A model generated the notes under the pieces. It was not told where the DNA came from. It ran no database searches and saw only the letters and a list, made by a program, of their open reading frames with translations. Positions 1 through 6,854 of a DNA stretch of 7,638 bases are shown in pieces. The DNA comes from Nitrososphaerota archaeon. GTDB taxonomy: Archaea > Thermoproteota > Nitrososphaeria > Nitrososphaerales > Gagatemarchaeaceae. The first letter of the stretch is position 1; each line of letters starts with the position of its first letter. Made by a program: the position numbers and the translations under genes. Location: contig VBPP01000226.1 in the NCBI GenBank assembly GCA_005877365.1, positions 1 to 7,638 of the forward strand, given 5' to 3'.

Positions 1-928
1 GATCAAGCAGCGGGGCATCTCCGGCGGCAAACTAATAGCAGCCAACACAGACGCGGCCCATCTCAGCATAACCAAAGCCGACAGACGGATCCTCATGGGC
101 GAGAAGCTCATGCACGGGCAGGGCGCGGGTGGATATCCGGAGCGCGGTGCCCTTGCGGCACGCGACAGTATCGCGGAATTCGCGAAGGAGACTCAGAACT
201 CGAACATCGTCTTCATCTGTGCAGGACTCGGAGGTGGAACAGGAACAGGCTCAGCAGGCGTACTCGCACGGGAACTTCGGAGGCCGGGAAGGCTAGTAAT
301 CGGAGTGGTGACACTCCCGTTCTCGGTTGAGAGGTACCGGTACGAAAGCGCAAAGAACGGTCTGAAGGGGCTCAGGACCGACTGCGACACAGTGGTCGCA
401 ATCGACAACACAAAGCTATCGAAGGTTGCAGGGGACCTTCCGCTGCAACAGGCACTCGGTGTGGCGAACGAGCTGGTCGGCCAGTTCGTAAAGGGCATCA
501 CCGAGACAATCACTACCGCGAGCCTCATCAACATCGACTATGCTGACCTCAGGGCCATCACCGAAAGGAAAGGCCTTGCGGCCATAGGTGTGGGAGAGGC
601 GAAGGGCACGGACAGAGTCGAGACCGCAGTTCGGACTGCAATAGAGGGACAGCTGCTGGACATCCGAGACATCACAAAGTCCCAAGGGGTGCTTGTGCAT
701 GTCACCGGAGGCCAAGACATAACACTGGAGGAGGTAACGAAAGCGGGTGAACTCGTCACCAAGTCGCTACCTTCGAAGGTGAGAATCGTCTGGGGTGCGA
801 GAGTAGACCCATCGCTGGAGGGCCATGCGCGTGTCATGGTCGTCCTGACTGGCGTCGAGAGCACCTTCCTGAGCCAGCAAGAGTACCGCTTCTCGTTAGG
901 CGCACTGAAAGTAGGACCGAAGAACTAG
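1..928 (+). CDS. ftsZ: Cell division GTPase FtsZ, archaeal type, 5'-truncated by the window edge
   Basis: Tubulin-like GTPase that polymerises into the cytokinetic ring at mid-cell. The frame is open from base 2, so 308 residues are visible; the start codon and the first nucleotide-binding loop lie outside the window. Motifs follow in the family order: NTDAAHL (visible residues 15-21), GQGAGGYPE (39-47), the GTP-binding signature GGGTGTG (77-83), VTLPF, DTVVAIDNTKL, and the T7 catalytic loop NIDYADL (177-183) with both aspartates kept, so it should hydrolyse GTP. The C-terminal domain ends in RVMVVLTGV, a pattern I associate with archaeal FtsZ2, though the FtsZ1/FtsZ2 call is tentative. Only about 23 residues follow this last strand, so there is no long disordered tail. 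An ATG at 95 is internal and not the start, because conserved sequence precedes it. The stop TAG (926-928) lies inside a hairpin terminator. No division partner such as SepF is visible nearby. Confidence 0.95.
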   Translation, partial: IKQRGISGGKLIAANTDAAHLSITKADRRILMGEKLMHGQGAGGYPERGALAARDSIAEFAKETQNSNIVFICAGLGGGTGTGSAGVLARELRRPGRLVIGVVTLPFSVERYRYESAKNGLKGLRTDCDTVVAIDNTKLSKVAGDLPLQQALGVANELVGQFVKGITETITTASLINIDYADLRAITERKGLAAIGVGEAKGTDRVETAVRTAIEGQLLDIRDITKSQGVLVHVTGGQDITLEEVTKAGELVTKSLPSKVRIVWGARVDPSLEGHARVMVVLTGVESTFLSQQEYRFSLGALKVGPKN

Positions 929-956
929 GGACAACCTAGTTCTTTCTCCCATTTTT
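920..956 (+). terminator. Hairpin plus T-run ending ftsZ
   Basis: A perfect 10-bp inverted repeat (AAGAACTAGG at 920-929 with CCTAGTTCTT at 935-944) encloses a 5-base loop, GACAA. It is followed by a pyrimidine-rich stretch ending in TTTTT at 952-956. The ftsZ stop codon (926-928) sits inside the left arm. Archaeal termination relies mainly on T-runs, and this site has both a T-run and a hairpin. It separates ftsZ from the next gene. Confidence 0.7.
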
Positions 957-1312
957 ACGAAGTTCGACAGAGCGGGTGTCGAAAGCCGCCCATCTATTCT
1001 CGGGCTCTTCTGGTACATGGATTTCAAATTAAGACCAGCACTCGATAACTCTTAAGTCGAAAGTCTGGAATTCCTTAAGCTGAGCCAGTTGCAAGTCTAT
1101 CTTCAGTCCAAAACTGGACACAACCCAATTCAGAGCGCTCTCGTCAGGGGGGAGCACAGGCGGTGCGTAACCACACTTGAGAAGAACCGTTTTACAGACT
1201 AGTCGAGCTCTCCAGATACAGGAACGGCAAGACTGTTGATTAGAGAGGGAGAAATCATGCATGGGAAGGAGGAACGCAGACGTGATGCCGGCCTAGGAGA
1301 GTTCCGCCCACT
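957..1312. other. Intergenic stretch, no gene supported
   Basis: This stretch lies between the ftsZ terminator and the next coding region. It holds two CTTAAG palindromes about 22 bases apart (near 1051 and 1073) and an 8-bp palindrome, GACTAGTC, at 1197-1204. I see no clear TATA box at the expected place before 1313. A reverse-strand open frame (1029-1262, 77 codons) has no ribosome binding site, no recognisable domain, and runs through the presumed control region of the next gene, so it is not called. AGGAG at 1295-1299 is a weak, rather distant Shine-Dalgarno candidate for the 1313 gene. Confidence 0.5.
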
Positions 1313-2377
1313 ATGGGCTTCTTCAGGATCAGCCATGAGGGCCACAACATAGAGATAAGACAGCCCGAGGGGAGCGAAGAGATCGAACGTGAGCCTTCCA
1401 CAATTGCCGTGAGCCCACTCGTCGGCGCTCCTGTCGTCGCTGCTCCTGCCAAGAGAACACCGGGGCTTCTTCCGGATGATAATAACAAAGAAACGATAGA
1501 ATTGAAGAGACTCTCCGTCGACATGATCGACACCGACGGACACGACGTTTTCAGGGTTATAGGATTCTCGGGGAACTTCCATACCTTCTTCCGCACCTTC
1601 GAGCTCGCCGAGGTATCAGAGGTCGAGAAGTTTATCGATGGTGGCGTGCATGTTGATGAATACGGCAACGAGTACCACTGGAAATCCGATAGCGTTGAAC
1701 CAACCCTCCAAGTCAAGGACTTGATGAATATCATCAAGACACCGATCGACGACGAAGTGAAACCTCTCCCTGCCGAAGAGAAGCCGGAACCCAAGCAAGC
1801 ACCAAAGGTAGAATTGGTGAAGGAGGAAGAAACACCGAAGGAGGAGACGCCCAAGGCCCCGCTCAATCCAGCCCCCAAGCCCGCTCCCAAGCCCGCTCCC
1901 AAGCCCGCATCCAAGCCCGGGTCCAAGCCAGCGCCGGAAGCCCCCACCGGGAAGAATGTACTGAGAGGACCTCTTCTACTGGGCAAGTTCTCTCAGATCG
2001 AAGAGGGAGAGGAGTACAGCCAGGAGGCGTTGAAGATCTCTAAGGCGCTTGGGCAGTTCAGGTGGAACATCGAGCCGCCCTATGTGATAGGGGCGCTATT
2101 CGACGACATAGTCAGCATCCAGGGACAGGCTGGTTCGATAACCAAAGACGCCTTAGAGAAGGTCGAGGAGCTGGGATACAGATTCATCGCGGTAGACGCG
2201 CCGAACGGCTGCGTGACTGCCTGGTTCAAGAAGGTGAGAGAGGGCGACGCGGAGTCCGGCGAACCGTACCGTTCCAATGCCGCAGACATCCTGAAGCTGG
2301 GTTCATTTCGAGGCGCTTTCTCCCTTGGCGGAGAGAAAGCTCGTGTCAAAGTCGCAGGCGACAAGGCTCAGCCCTGA
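1313..2377 (+). CDS. Two-domain protein with a Pro/Lys/Ala-rich linker, function unknown
   Basis: A 354-residue protein that I do not recognise. There is no signal peptide and no membrane segment, so it is probably cytosolic. Residues 1-150 form a mixed acidic region containing a block around FRVIGFSGNFHTFFRTFELA (80-99). Residues 151-211 are low-complexity Glu/Lys/Pro and then five 4-residue repeats of the type APKP (187-206), which would be an extended, flexible linker. Residues 215-354 look globular again, with an alpha/beta pattern around EKVEELGYRFIAVDAPNG (282-299). ATG 1313 is taken as the start because the same frame is closed by a stop at 1283-1285 and no other start lies between. 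The gene follows ftsZ on the same strand, but 384 bases and a terminator separate them, so a role in division is not indicated. The linker architecture suggests a tethered or multivalent binding protein, but that is inference. Confidence 0.8.
   Translation: MGFFRISHEGHNIEIRQPEGSEEIEREPSTIAVSPLVGAPVVAAPAKRTPGLLPDDNNKETIELKRLSVDMIDTDGHDVFRVIGFSGNFHTFFRTFELAEVSEVEKFIDGGVHVDEYGNEYHWKSDSVEPTLQVKDLMNIIKTPIDDEVKPLPAEEKPEPKQAPKVELVKEEETPKEETPKAPLNPAPKPAPKPAPKPASKPGSKPAPEAPTGKNVLRGPLLLGKFSQIEEGEEYSQEALKISKALGQFRWNIEPPYVIGALFDDIVSIQGQAGSITKDALEKVEELGYRFIAVDAPNGCVTAWFKKVREGDAESGEPYRSNAADILKLGSFRGAFSLGGEKARVKVAGDKAQP
1871..1930 (+). repeat. Five tandem 12-base units coding APKP-type repeats
   Basis: Five consecutive 12-base units start at 1871, 1883, 1895, 1907 and 1919. 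The middle units read GCTCCCAAGCCC, and the last two have diverged (Ala-Ser-Lys-Pro and Gly-Ser-Lys-Pro). Because the unit is a multiple of three, gain or loss of copies would keep the reading frame and only change linker length, so the array could vary between strains. Confidence 0.85.
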
Positions 2378-2835
2378 AGAAGGCTCCCAGCGTTGGAAGG
2401 TCCGTTCTTCTCTCGGTGGCGCCGGCAGGGAGGGACGACGGCTGAAGAGCGTGTGAACCGTCCATGGACAGCAGAGCCTAGATGATTCTGCCTGCCCCGC
2501 TGCAACAAGCGCCTAGAACAGGCTGGTTCCTGAAGGATTCCGTTCTAGCCCAGATCTTCCCTCTTCCAGCTCTCTTCGAGACTAAGATCCGTGGGTCAAC
2601 ATTCCTCTTTCCCCGGAGTTCCGGCGTCCCTCACTGTCTTAGCAATGTGACATACAGAGCTAAGCCTAGCAAAGATGGAGGTTATTGGAAGGCGGTAAGA
2701 AAGGATAAATCGAGCCTCGCACCAGGAAGACCGTCCGACTTCCCAGCAAGCTGACCCGCATCCGATGAATCCGAGCTCAGTTCAGTTCGGGAGAGCGAGC
2801 ACGGGTTTGCCGAATTCCAGAAGAATGAACGGAAA
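2378..2835. other. Intergenic stretch with one hairpin, no gene supported
   Basis: This separates the linker protein from paralog A. A 7-bp perfect inverted repeat, CTAGAAC (2513-2519) with GTTCTAG (2542-2548), encloses 22 bases that contain a small inner TCC-TGAA-GGA stem. There is no T-run directly after it, so a terminator role is unclear. An open forward frame at 2482-2754 has no ribosome binding site or recognisable domain and is not called. Confidence 0.45.
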
Positions 2836-2888
2836 AACCAGCGGAACGTACGAACGACGAATATCATGCTCAGGCGCGTTAGGAAGGG
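2836..2888 (+). promoter_or_regulatory. Upstream control region of paralog A, shared with paralog B
   Basis: AACCAG (2836-2841), then 17 bases, then the AT-rich GAATAT (2859-2864), then 14 bases, then TTAGG (2879-2883) running into AGGAAGGG (2881-2888), which ends 5 bases before ATG 2894. The same elements, in the same order with nearly the same spacing, precede paralog B on the other strand. GAATAT may be a weak TATA-like box. AGGAAGGG is the likely Shine-Dalgarno site and favours 2894 as the start. Confidence 0.55.
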
Positions 2889-2893
2889 TAGTA

Positions 2894-3946
2894 ATGTATT
2901 CCAAGTCGCGTGTAAGCGCGGTTGCATCGCTCGCGATACTTCTCATGCTCACAGGGTCGAATGTCGCAATGGCGAAGCCTCATAACACTCTCACATTAGG
3001 ACTTGCAGGCGGGTTCGTAGACATTGGGAGCCAGAAATATCATTCAAAGGGCACCGCAGCTGTTTCGATCTCATTCTTTGGCACATCGATTCCCTCTTCC
3101 GTTGGGTTCTCCTACTCGATAGACGCATCGGTTCAAGGAACTGCTGTGTCGGGGAAAGCACACTTCCAACTCGGCGGTGAAAGCGAGGAGGAAGAAGACG
3201 ATGACAATGCTTCAACCAGCCCTGTCAATGTCAAGGGTCGAGTCCAGCTGTTCGACATGATTCCTGCCGTTGGACTACCACTCTCACCATCAGATCCTTC
3301 GAACCCACTCGCCTGCTTGCCTAGCTGCACGAGCGCAATACCAGGGTTCTACGTCGGGATTGCCGACATTCAGGGGAGTGTGCTCGGCACTCCGGTATCA
3401 CTTTCCAACGTCACGATCCTCATCGAATCTGCATACCTTAGCCCGTTCGGAGGACCCATCTTCATAGGCACTCCTAACGGCTCTATCTCCATAGCCGCGA
3501 CCTATGATTCAGCCATTAGTCGGTGGAGCAACGTTCAAACGGCTGGTTTCGTTATCGACGGCAACGGAACCCAGGTCGGCCAATTCGCAATGAAAGCTAG
3601 CCTGACAGAGAATCTCTTGAACGGAAAAGAGCGGGACCAGGGTCGGGTGTCACTCTTTGGACTCACAGGTGATCTGGCATTCCTTAACTCAGAGGGCAAG
3701 TTCAGCGGAAAATCAGTCGTTCCCAAGGCTGGTTCCTTCGACTGCACCGACGCCCTAAGTAGTCAGATTGGGTTTACGCTACCACCCAAGACATGTCTTG
3801 CGACCGGGTCTCACTCTGAGGGGTCCCACGGCCTACGAGGCGATAACGAGAAGACAGAGATTCAGGGAGACTACAGCTTGGACTGGAACGTCCCAGCCAT
3901 AGGGTTCACGGGAGAAGTCACGGCTACAGTCGAAGAAGAAGACTGA
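2894..3946 (+). CDS. Predicted secreted protein of unrecognised family, paralog A
   Basis: A 350-residue protein whose function I do not recognise. Residues 1-27 form a Sec-type signal peptide: MYSKSR, a hydrophobic core, then GSNVAMA with likely cleavage before KPHN. The mature part is rich in Ser, Thr, Gly and short hydrophobic stretches, which suggests mostly beta structure, and no second membrane segment is seen. An acidic run, ESEEEEDDD (96-104), follows the first beta-rich block. Four cysteines (141, 145, 284, 301) are matched in paralog B and could form disulfides outside the cell. The best conserved block is ESAYLSPFGGPIFIGTP (178-194). The frame is open back to an ATG at 2765, but 2894 is preferred: it puts the signal peptide at the N-terminus, has AGGAAGGG 5 bases upstream, and matches the start of paralog B. 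It stands alone on its strand and faces the protease and paralog B. Confidence 0.85.
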   Translation: MYSKSRVSAVASLAILLMLTGSNVAMAKPHNTLTLGLAGGFVDIGSQKYHSKGTAAVSISFFGTSIPSSVGFSYSIDASVQGTAVSGKAHFQLGGESEEEEDDDNASTSPVNVKGRVQLFDMIPAVGLPLSPSDPSNPLACLPSCTSAIPGFYVGIADIQGSVLGTPVSLSNVTILIESAYLSPFGGPIFIGTPNGSISIAATYDSAISRWSNVQTAGFVIDGNGTQVGQFAMKASLTENLLNGKERDQGRVSLFGLTGDLAFLNSEGKFSGKSVVPKAGSFDCTDALSSQIGFTLPPKTCLATGSHSEGSHGLRGDNEKTEIQGDYSLDWNVPAIGFTGEVTATVEEED

Positions 3947-4393
3947 GGGCCATCTCACTGGGGATTCGGAAACCTAGTCTCTCGCCTCTCAATCGAGTCT
4001 CGTGAACAAACGTCAGCTCTTCAATCTTCCCCGTCTTGTCGGAGCACCGATTCAGATTTTCGCGTCAACTTGGCGTATGAGCCGAGTCGGACAAACAATG
4101 AAAAGTCAGAGAACTTCGTCGTCAACCTTTTGGATTTCAGATTACACTCGCTTGCGAGGGCGAGGTGAATCGTATTAGCCTCGAGGCGTGTTCCTCTCAC
4201 GGCCTTTCTGGTTGCCCTTCGTAGTAGTTGCATGAGCTAATCTTACATCGCATCCGCTCGATCCTTCGCCCCGACGGGGAATGATTGAACCATTCGAGCC
4301 GTTCTCTCGGGTACGACGAGATAACCTACCACTTGCGCCTGCGATTAGGGTTAGAGCTTCTTCTCCGCATTTGAATTGATAGCTTAGGAGGAA

Positions 4394-4426
4394 GGCTAGA
4401 GTTCCGGCTGGGGCTTCTAGCCAGCC
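4394..4426. other. Two overlapping, mutually exclusive hairpins
   Basis: GGCTAGA (4394-4400) pairs with TCTAGCC (4416-4422) over a 15-base loop. GGCTGG (4406-4411) pairs with CCAGCC (4421-4426) over a 9-base loop. The two share bases, so only one can form at a time. It is either the tip of a structured RNA or a chance GC-rich inverted repeat, and no T-run follows on either strand. Confidence 0.4.
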
Positions 4427-4707
4427 AGATCCGCTACTCCCTTTGACGCTGCAGAAGCTTCTATCCACTTGCTTCCGCGTCGTTAGAGTTGGTCGAATTC
4501 GCGAAGGTCTTCGCTACAATCATCGGGGCTCACTGTCTGTCATTCGAGGGCGCCGCCGTCCCTGCGGTTGAATTGATCGCACCCTTCACTCTTCTCCTTC
4601 CCGGCCAAGAGCTCCCTCCACGGCTCGACTCCTCTCATTGTCGGGGGGAACTCATGGGGCGCTCCACTTGGTATCTTGTCGTTGATGTGAGCAATGGGGC
4701 ATCGATC

Positions 4708-4737
4708 GTCGCCGTTTCGCGACCGCGCCGAACGCGG
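4708..4737 (-). terminator. Tandem hairpins just past the protease stop codon
   Basis: Read on the reverse strand, 9 bases after the TAA stop (4747-4749) comes CCGCG-TTCGG-CGCGG (4737-4723), followed at once by GTCGC-GAAACG-GCGAC (4723-4708). Both are perfect 5-bp stems. There is no T-run, so this may be a 3'-end stabiliser or pause site instead of a true terminator. Confidence 0.4.
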
Positions 4738-4746
4738 ACTTTCGAC

Positions 4747-5541
4747 TTAGAGACCGAAGAGCAAGAAGAGGTTAAGGAGAGCAAGAGGCGCGAAGACAGC
4801 CACCCAGAACAACTTGCTCCAGCTGAAGACCTTCGCTCCATCGAGGGGCATTATGGGGAGCATGTTGAAGACGGCGAGGAACATGTTGACGCTGAAACCT
4901 ACGAGACCCAGGAGGTTGAGGGAGCCAGCAGCGATGAGCGCGAAGGGCAGAAAAATGGAGGCCACAGCGACATTCGTCAAAGGGCCCGCAAGGGAGATCT
5001 TCCCGTTCTGCGACTCCGAGGCTGAAAGACCCGAGATGTAGGTGGCGCCAGGCGCCGCAAAGATGAACCCTATCAAGGAGGTCGCAAGAGCGATGACGAT
5101 CCCCATCGGCCACATCCTGAATTCCGCCCAGTATCCGTATTTCTCTGCGACGAACTTGTGGCTGAGCTCATGTAGGACGAAGCCCGATCCAACCGTCGCG
5201 AGCGAGATTGCGAGACCGGTCGGAACTCCCACATCGGAGAAGTACGCACTCCTTTGATAGGCGAAATAGAACGCAAAGCCGAGGGCGGCCCACGCTATCA
5301 CGATGTCCCTCACCTCGATCCGGGAGAAGATAGAGGCCCTCCTTGCCTGGGCGGTGTAGCCTCCGCTGGTGTTCTGCCATGAGAATGTTGAGGGGGGTTG
5401 TGTAACAATCACAGGCCTGCTGGACAGATCACCCGTGCACTGATGAGCCTCGGGGAGCCTATGCTCCGAACAGAAGGTTCCCCCACAATAATTGCAGGCG
5501 AACGGGAGCGACTCCTCCTTTCCGCAAAATTGGCACTTCAA
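4747..5541 (-). CDS. AN1 zinc finger fused to a site-2 protease (M50 family) intramembrane metalloprotease
   Basis: A 264-residue membrane protein expected to cut substrates within or next to the lipid bilayer using a bound zinc. Residues 3-35 are a complete AN1 finger, with spacing C3-x2-C6-x9-C16-x2-C19-x4-C24-x2-H27-x5-H33-x-C35. A Ser/Thr/Gln-rich linker (about 36-70) follows, then roughly six hydrophobic segments from residue 79 on. The second carries the zinc site HELSH (124-128), AGPLTN (185-190) matches the conserved internal motif, and PLDG (232-235) supplies the third zinc ligand, Asp234. All catalytic residues are present. The finger precedes the first membrane segment and probably lies in the cytoplasm, where it could bind substrate, a partner or a regulator. 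The start is TTG at 5541-5539: the same frame is closed by TAG at 5562-5560, no ATG or GTG lies between, and this start keeps the whole finger. It lies downstream of paralog B with a 230-base gap and its own TATA-like box. Its substrate is unknown. Confidence 0.93.
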   Translation of the reverse strand: MKCQFCGKEESLPFACNYCGGTFCSEHRLPEAHQCTGDLSSRPVIVTQPPSTFSWQNTSGGYTAQARRASIFSRIEVRDIVIAWAALGFAFYFAYQRSAYFSDVGVPTGLAISLATVGSGFVLHELSHKFVAEKYGYWAEFRMWPMGIVIALATSLIGFIFAAPGATYISGLSASESQNGKISLAGPLTNVAVASIFLPFALIAAGSLNLLGLVGFSVNMFLAVFNMLPIMPLDGAKVFSWSKLFWVAVFAPLALLNLFLLFGL

Positions 5542-5555
5542 ATGTGAACAACGAA

Positions 5556-5600
5556 CCCTCTAAAGGGACTTGAGAAAGCTACGCTGAAAGTTATTTTAAC
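5556..5600 (-). promoter_or_regulatory. Promoter of the AN1-protease gene
   Basis: Reading on the reverse strand, the AT-rich box GTTAAAATAA (5600-5591) stands out from its GC-rich surroundings about 50 bases before the TTG start. TAGAGGG (5562-5556) is a Shine-Dalgarno-like element, although its 14-base distance from the start is long. Transcription would begin about 25 bases past the box, giving a short leader. This supports independent expression from paralog B. Confidence 0.5.
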
Positions 5601-5646
5601 GTTGCGTCTGTCACTCCTGCTGGGCCTGATGCCTATCACTAGATGC

Positions 5647-5742
5647 CGTCGTCGGCCGGTCGAGAGGGCACGACGAATCGCCTACACCACAGCTCGGACC
5701 ATAGCGGTGGATTCGTTAACCCCGGTTGGCTTCGAACCGAAG
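5647..5742 (-). other. Structured intergenic segment between paralog B and the protease gene
   Basis: Three perfect inverted repeats lie in 96 bases. In reverse-strand order they are: CTTCG-GTT-CGAAG (5742-5730); a larger hairpin of ACGAATC (5716-5710) with GATTCGT (5679-5673), extended by CACC/GGTG (5709-5706 with 5688-5685) across a 5-base bulge; and CGTCGT (5675-5670) with ACGACG (5652-5647). The second and third share bases 5673-5675 and so cannot both form fully. The first may be the 3' end of paralog B; the rest could be an attenuator-like switch or chance pairing. Confidence 0.4.
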
Positions 5743-5771
5743 AATATCCTGACTGTCCTTGCGTCTACGGA

Positions 5772-6848
5772 CTAATGTCCTTGTATCGTGGCAGTGGACT
5801 GTCCCACGAACCCGATGGCCGGGACGAACCAGTTATCCACGTAAGTCCCTTTGATCTCGTTCTCGCCCTGAACACTCCTGAGCTCGAATCCCCCGGTTGA
5901 GGTCGCACCTGTCGCGGTGCAGGTGTTCGGAGGAAGCGTTATGGGGATTCCAATCGAGTTGAGCTGGCCGGTCAGCATCGAAGTGCAATCGAACTCTCCG
6001 GCGGTAGGAATCACCGATTTTCCTTTGAACTCCCCGGCGGAGTTGAGCGCTGGGGTCGAAGCAAAGCCAAAGAGCGTTATCTTTCCTCGATCGGTCTCTG
6101 TGCCCTTCAGCAGGTTCTCAGTGAGGTCCGAGACTAGGGTGAAAGCGCCTTGATCGGTGGTACCCGCTTGAACGGTCCCGCTCGTCTTGACGTTCGCCCA
6201 GTGGCTTATCGCCGAAGTATACTTTACCGCAATCGAGATTGAACCGTCAGGGGTGCCTATGAAGATCGGACCACCGAAGGGATTGAGGTAGGCGGATTCG
6301 AAGAGCATCGGCGTGCTCGGGAGGGTGATTCGTGAGTCGCCGATTTTCAGCTTTAGGTCACCAACTCCTATCAGGAATCCTGGTATCTGACTGGTGCAAG
6401 AGTCCGGGAGGCAAGCCAGGGGATTGGTTGGGTCAGTAATTGGAAATCCGATTGCCGGAATCATGCCGGTCAGGTCAAAGCGTCCCGCCACCGAGAACTG
6501 GCCCGAGTTTTTGTCCTCGGCAGAGTTGGTGTCCTCGCCTGATTTGGCGCCGTGGCTCTTGAGTTGAAGAGTGGCCTGTCCAGCAACGTTGTTGCCCTGA
6601 ACTTTTGCATCTATCGAGTACTCAAGATGCGCCGAGGTTAGGGAGAAGGTCTTCCCCGCGACCGTCACGGAGGCAGAGACCAAACTCCCACCACTCGAAC
6701 GATAACTTTGACTGCCGATGTCCGTCATAATACCGGAATACGACAAAGTAATTCTCTGGTTCTCAGCCGCGATAGCGACGTTCGAACCTAGGAGCAGAAT
6801 CAGCAAAGTCGCGGAGGTTGCCCCAACTAAGGCTGAGCGTGTCTTCAA
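5772..6848 (-). CDS. Predicted secreted protein of unrecognised family, paralog B
   Basis: A 358-residue homolog of the protein encoded at 2894-3946; the function is not recognised. The N-terminus MKTRSALVG, a hydrophobic core and GSNVAIAA form a signal peptide with likely cleavage near residue 27, and the motif GSNVAxA is shared with paralog A. Matching blocks run the whole length, including DIGSQ, NPLACLP, ESAYLNPFGGPIFIGTP (184-200), LTENLL, GKSV and the C-terminal VPAIGF. Within 179-224, 34 of 46 positions equal paralog A. Cysteines 146, 151, 288 and 310 line up with those of A. Where A has an acidic run, B has a Ser/Asp/Lys-rich segment (98-116), so this loop varies. The start is TTG (6848-6846), supported by AGGTGG 6 bases upstream and by the signal peptide beginning there. 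No C-terminal anchor is visible. It may be a surface or extracellular beta-rich protein, but that is inference from composition. Confidence 0.87.
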   Translation of the reverse strand: MKTRSALVGATSATLLILLLGSNVAIAAENQRITLSYSGIMTDIGSQSYRSSGGSLVSASVTVAGKTFSLTSAHLEYSIDAKVQGNNVAGQATLQLKSHGAKSGEDTNSAEDKNSGQFSVAGRFDLTGMIPAIGFPITDPTNPLACLPDSCTSQIPGFLIGVGDLKLKIGDSRITLPSTPMLFESAYLNPFGGPIFIGTPDGSISIAVKYTSAISHWANVKTSGTVQAGTTDQGAFTLVSDLTENLLKGTETDRGKITLFGFASTPALNSAGEFKGKSVIPTAGEFDCTSMLTGQLNSIGIPITLPPNTCTATGATSTGGFELRSVQGENEIKGTYVDNWFVPAIGFVGQSTATIQGH

Positions 6849-6854
6849 GCTAAT

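Larger units (their letters stand above)
3947..4746. other. 800-base stretch without a supportable gene
   Basis: This lies between the two convergent units. Reverse frames at 4021-4233 (70 codons) and 4175-4468 (97 codons) and a forward frame from 4489 show no recognisable domain, no good ribosome binding site and no promoter. The forward one becomes an antisense shadow of the protease gene. AGGAGG near 4386-4391 looks like a Shine-Dalgarno site but has no start codon at a usable distance. Small palindromes include CTCGCTTGCGAG (4147-4158) and CCCCGACGGGG (4269-4279). The stretch is long for archaeal chromosome and could be a decayed gene or hold an RNA that I cannot identify. Confidence 0.5.

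Noticed and set aside
1..4. GATC at the very first bases, as at a Sau3AI or MboI cloning junction
   Set aside because: It would explain the cut ftsZ gene, but a four-base match at an arbitrary window edge is not evidence.
1029..1262. Reverse 77-codon frame between ftsZ and the linker protein gene
   Set aside because: No Shine-Dalgarno site, no TATA-like box and no recognisable fold; it occupies the presumed control region of the 1313 gene.
2482..2754. Forward 90-codon frame before paralog A
   Set aside because: No initiation signals and no domain; composition resembles translated spacer.
2765..2893. Possible 43-residue N-terminal extension of paralog A
   Set aside because: It would bury the signal peptide inside the chain, crosses the conserved upstream elements and has no counterpart in paralog B.
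4021..4233. Reverse 70-codon basic frame in the large gap
   Set aside because: Reads somewhat like a protein but lacks a promoter, a ribosome binding site and any recognisable motif; overlapping frames are equally open.
4489..5025. Long forward reading frame running into the protease gene
   Set aside because: From 4747 on it is antisense to a gene with clear catalytic motifs, its translation there is highly charged and low in complexity, and it has no ribosome binding site or recognisable domain.
5723..5742. TTCGAA within a stem, resembling a tRNA T-arm
   Set aside because: The flanking bases do not make a 5-bp T-stem around a 7-base loop, and no acceptor or anticodon arm can be found.
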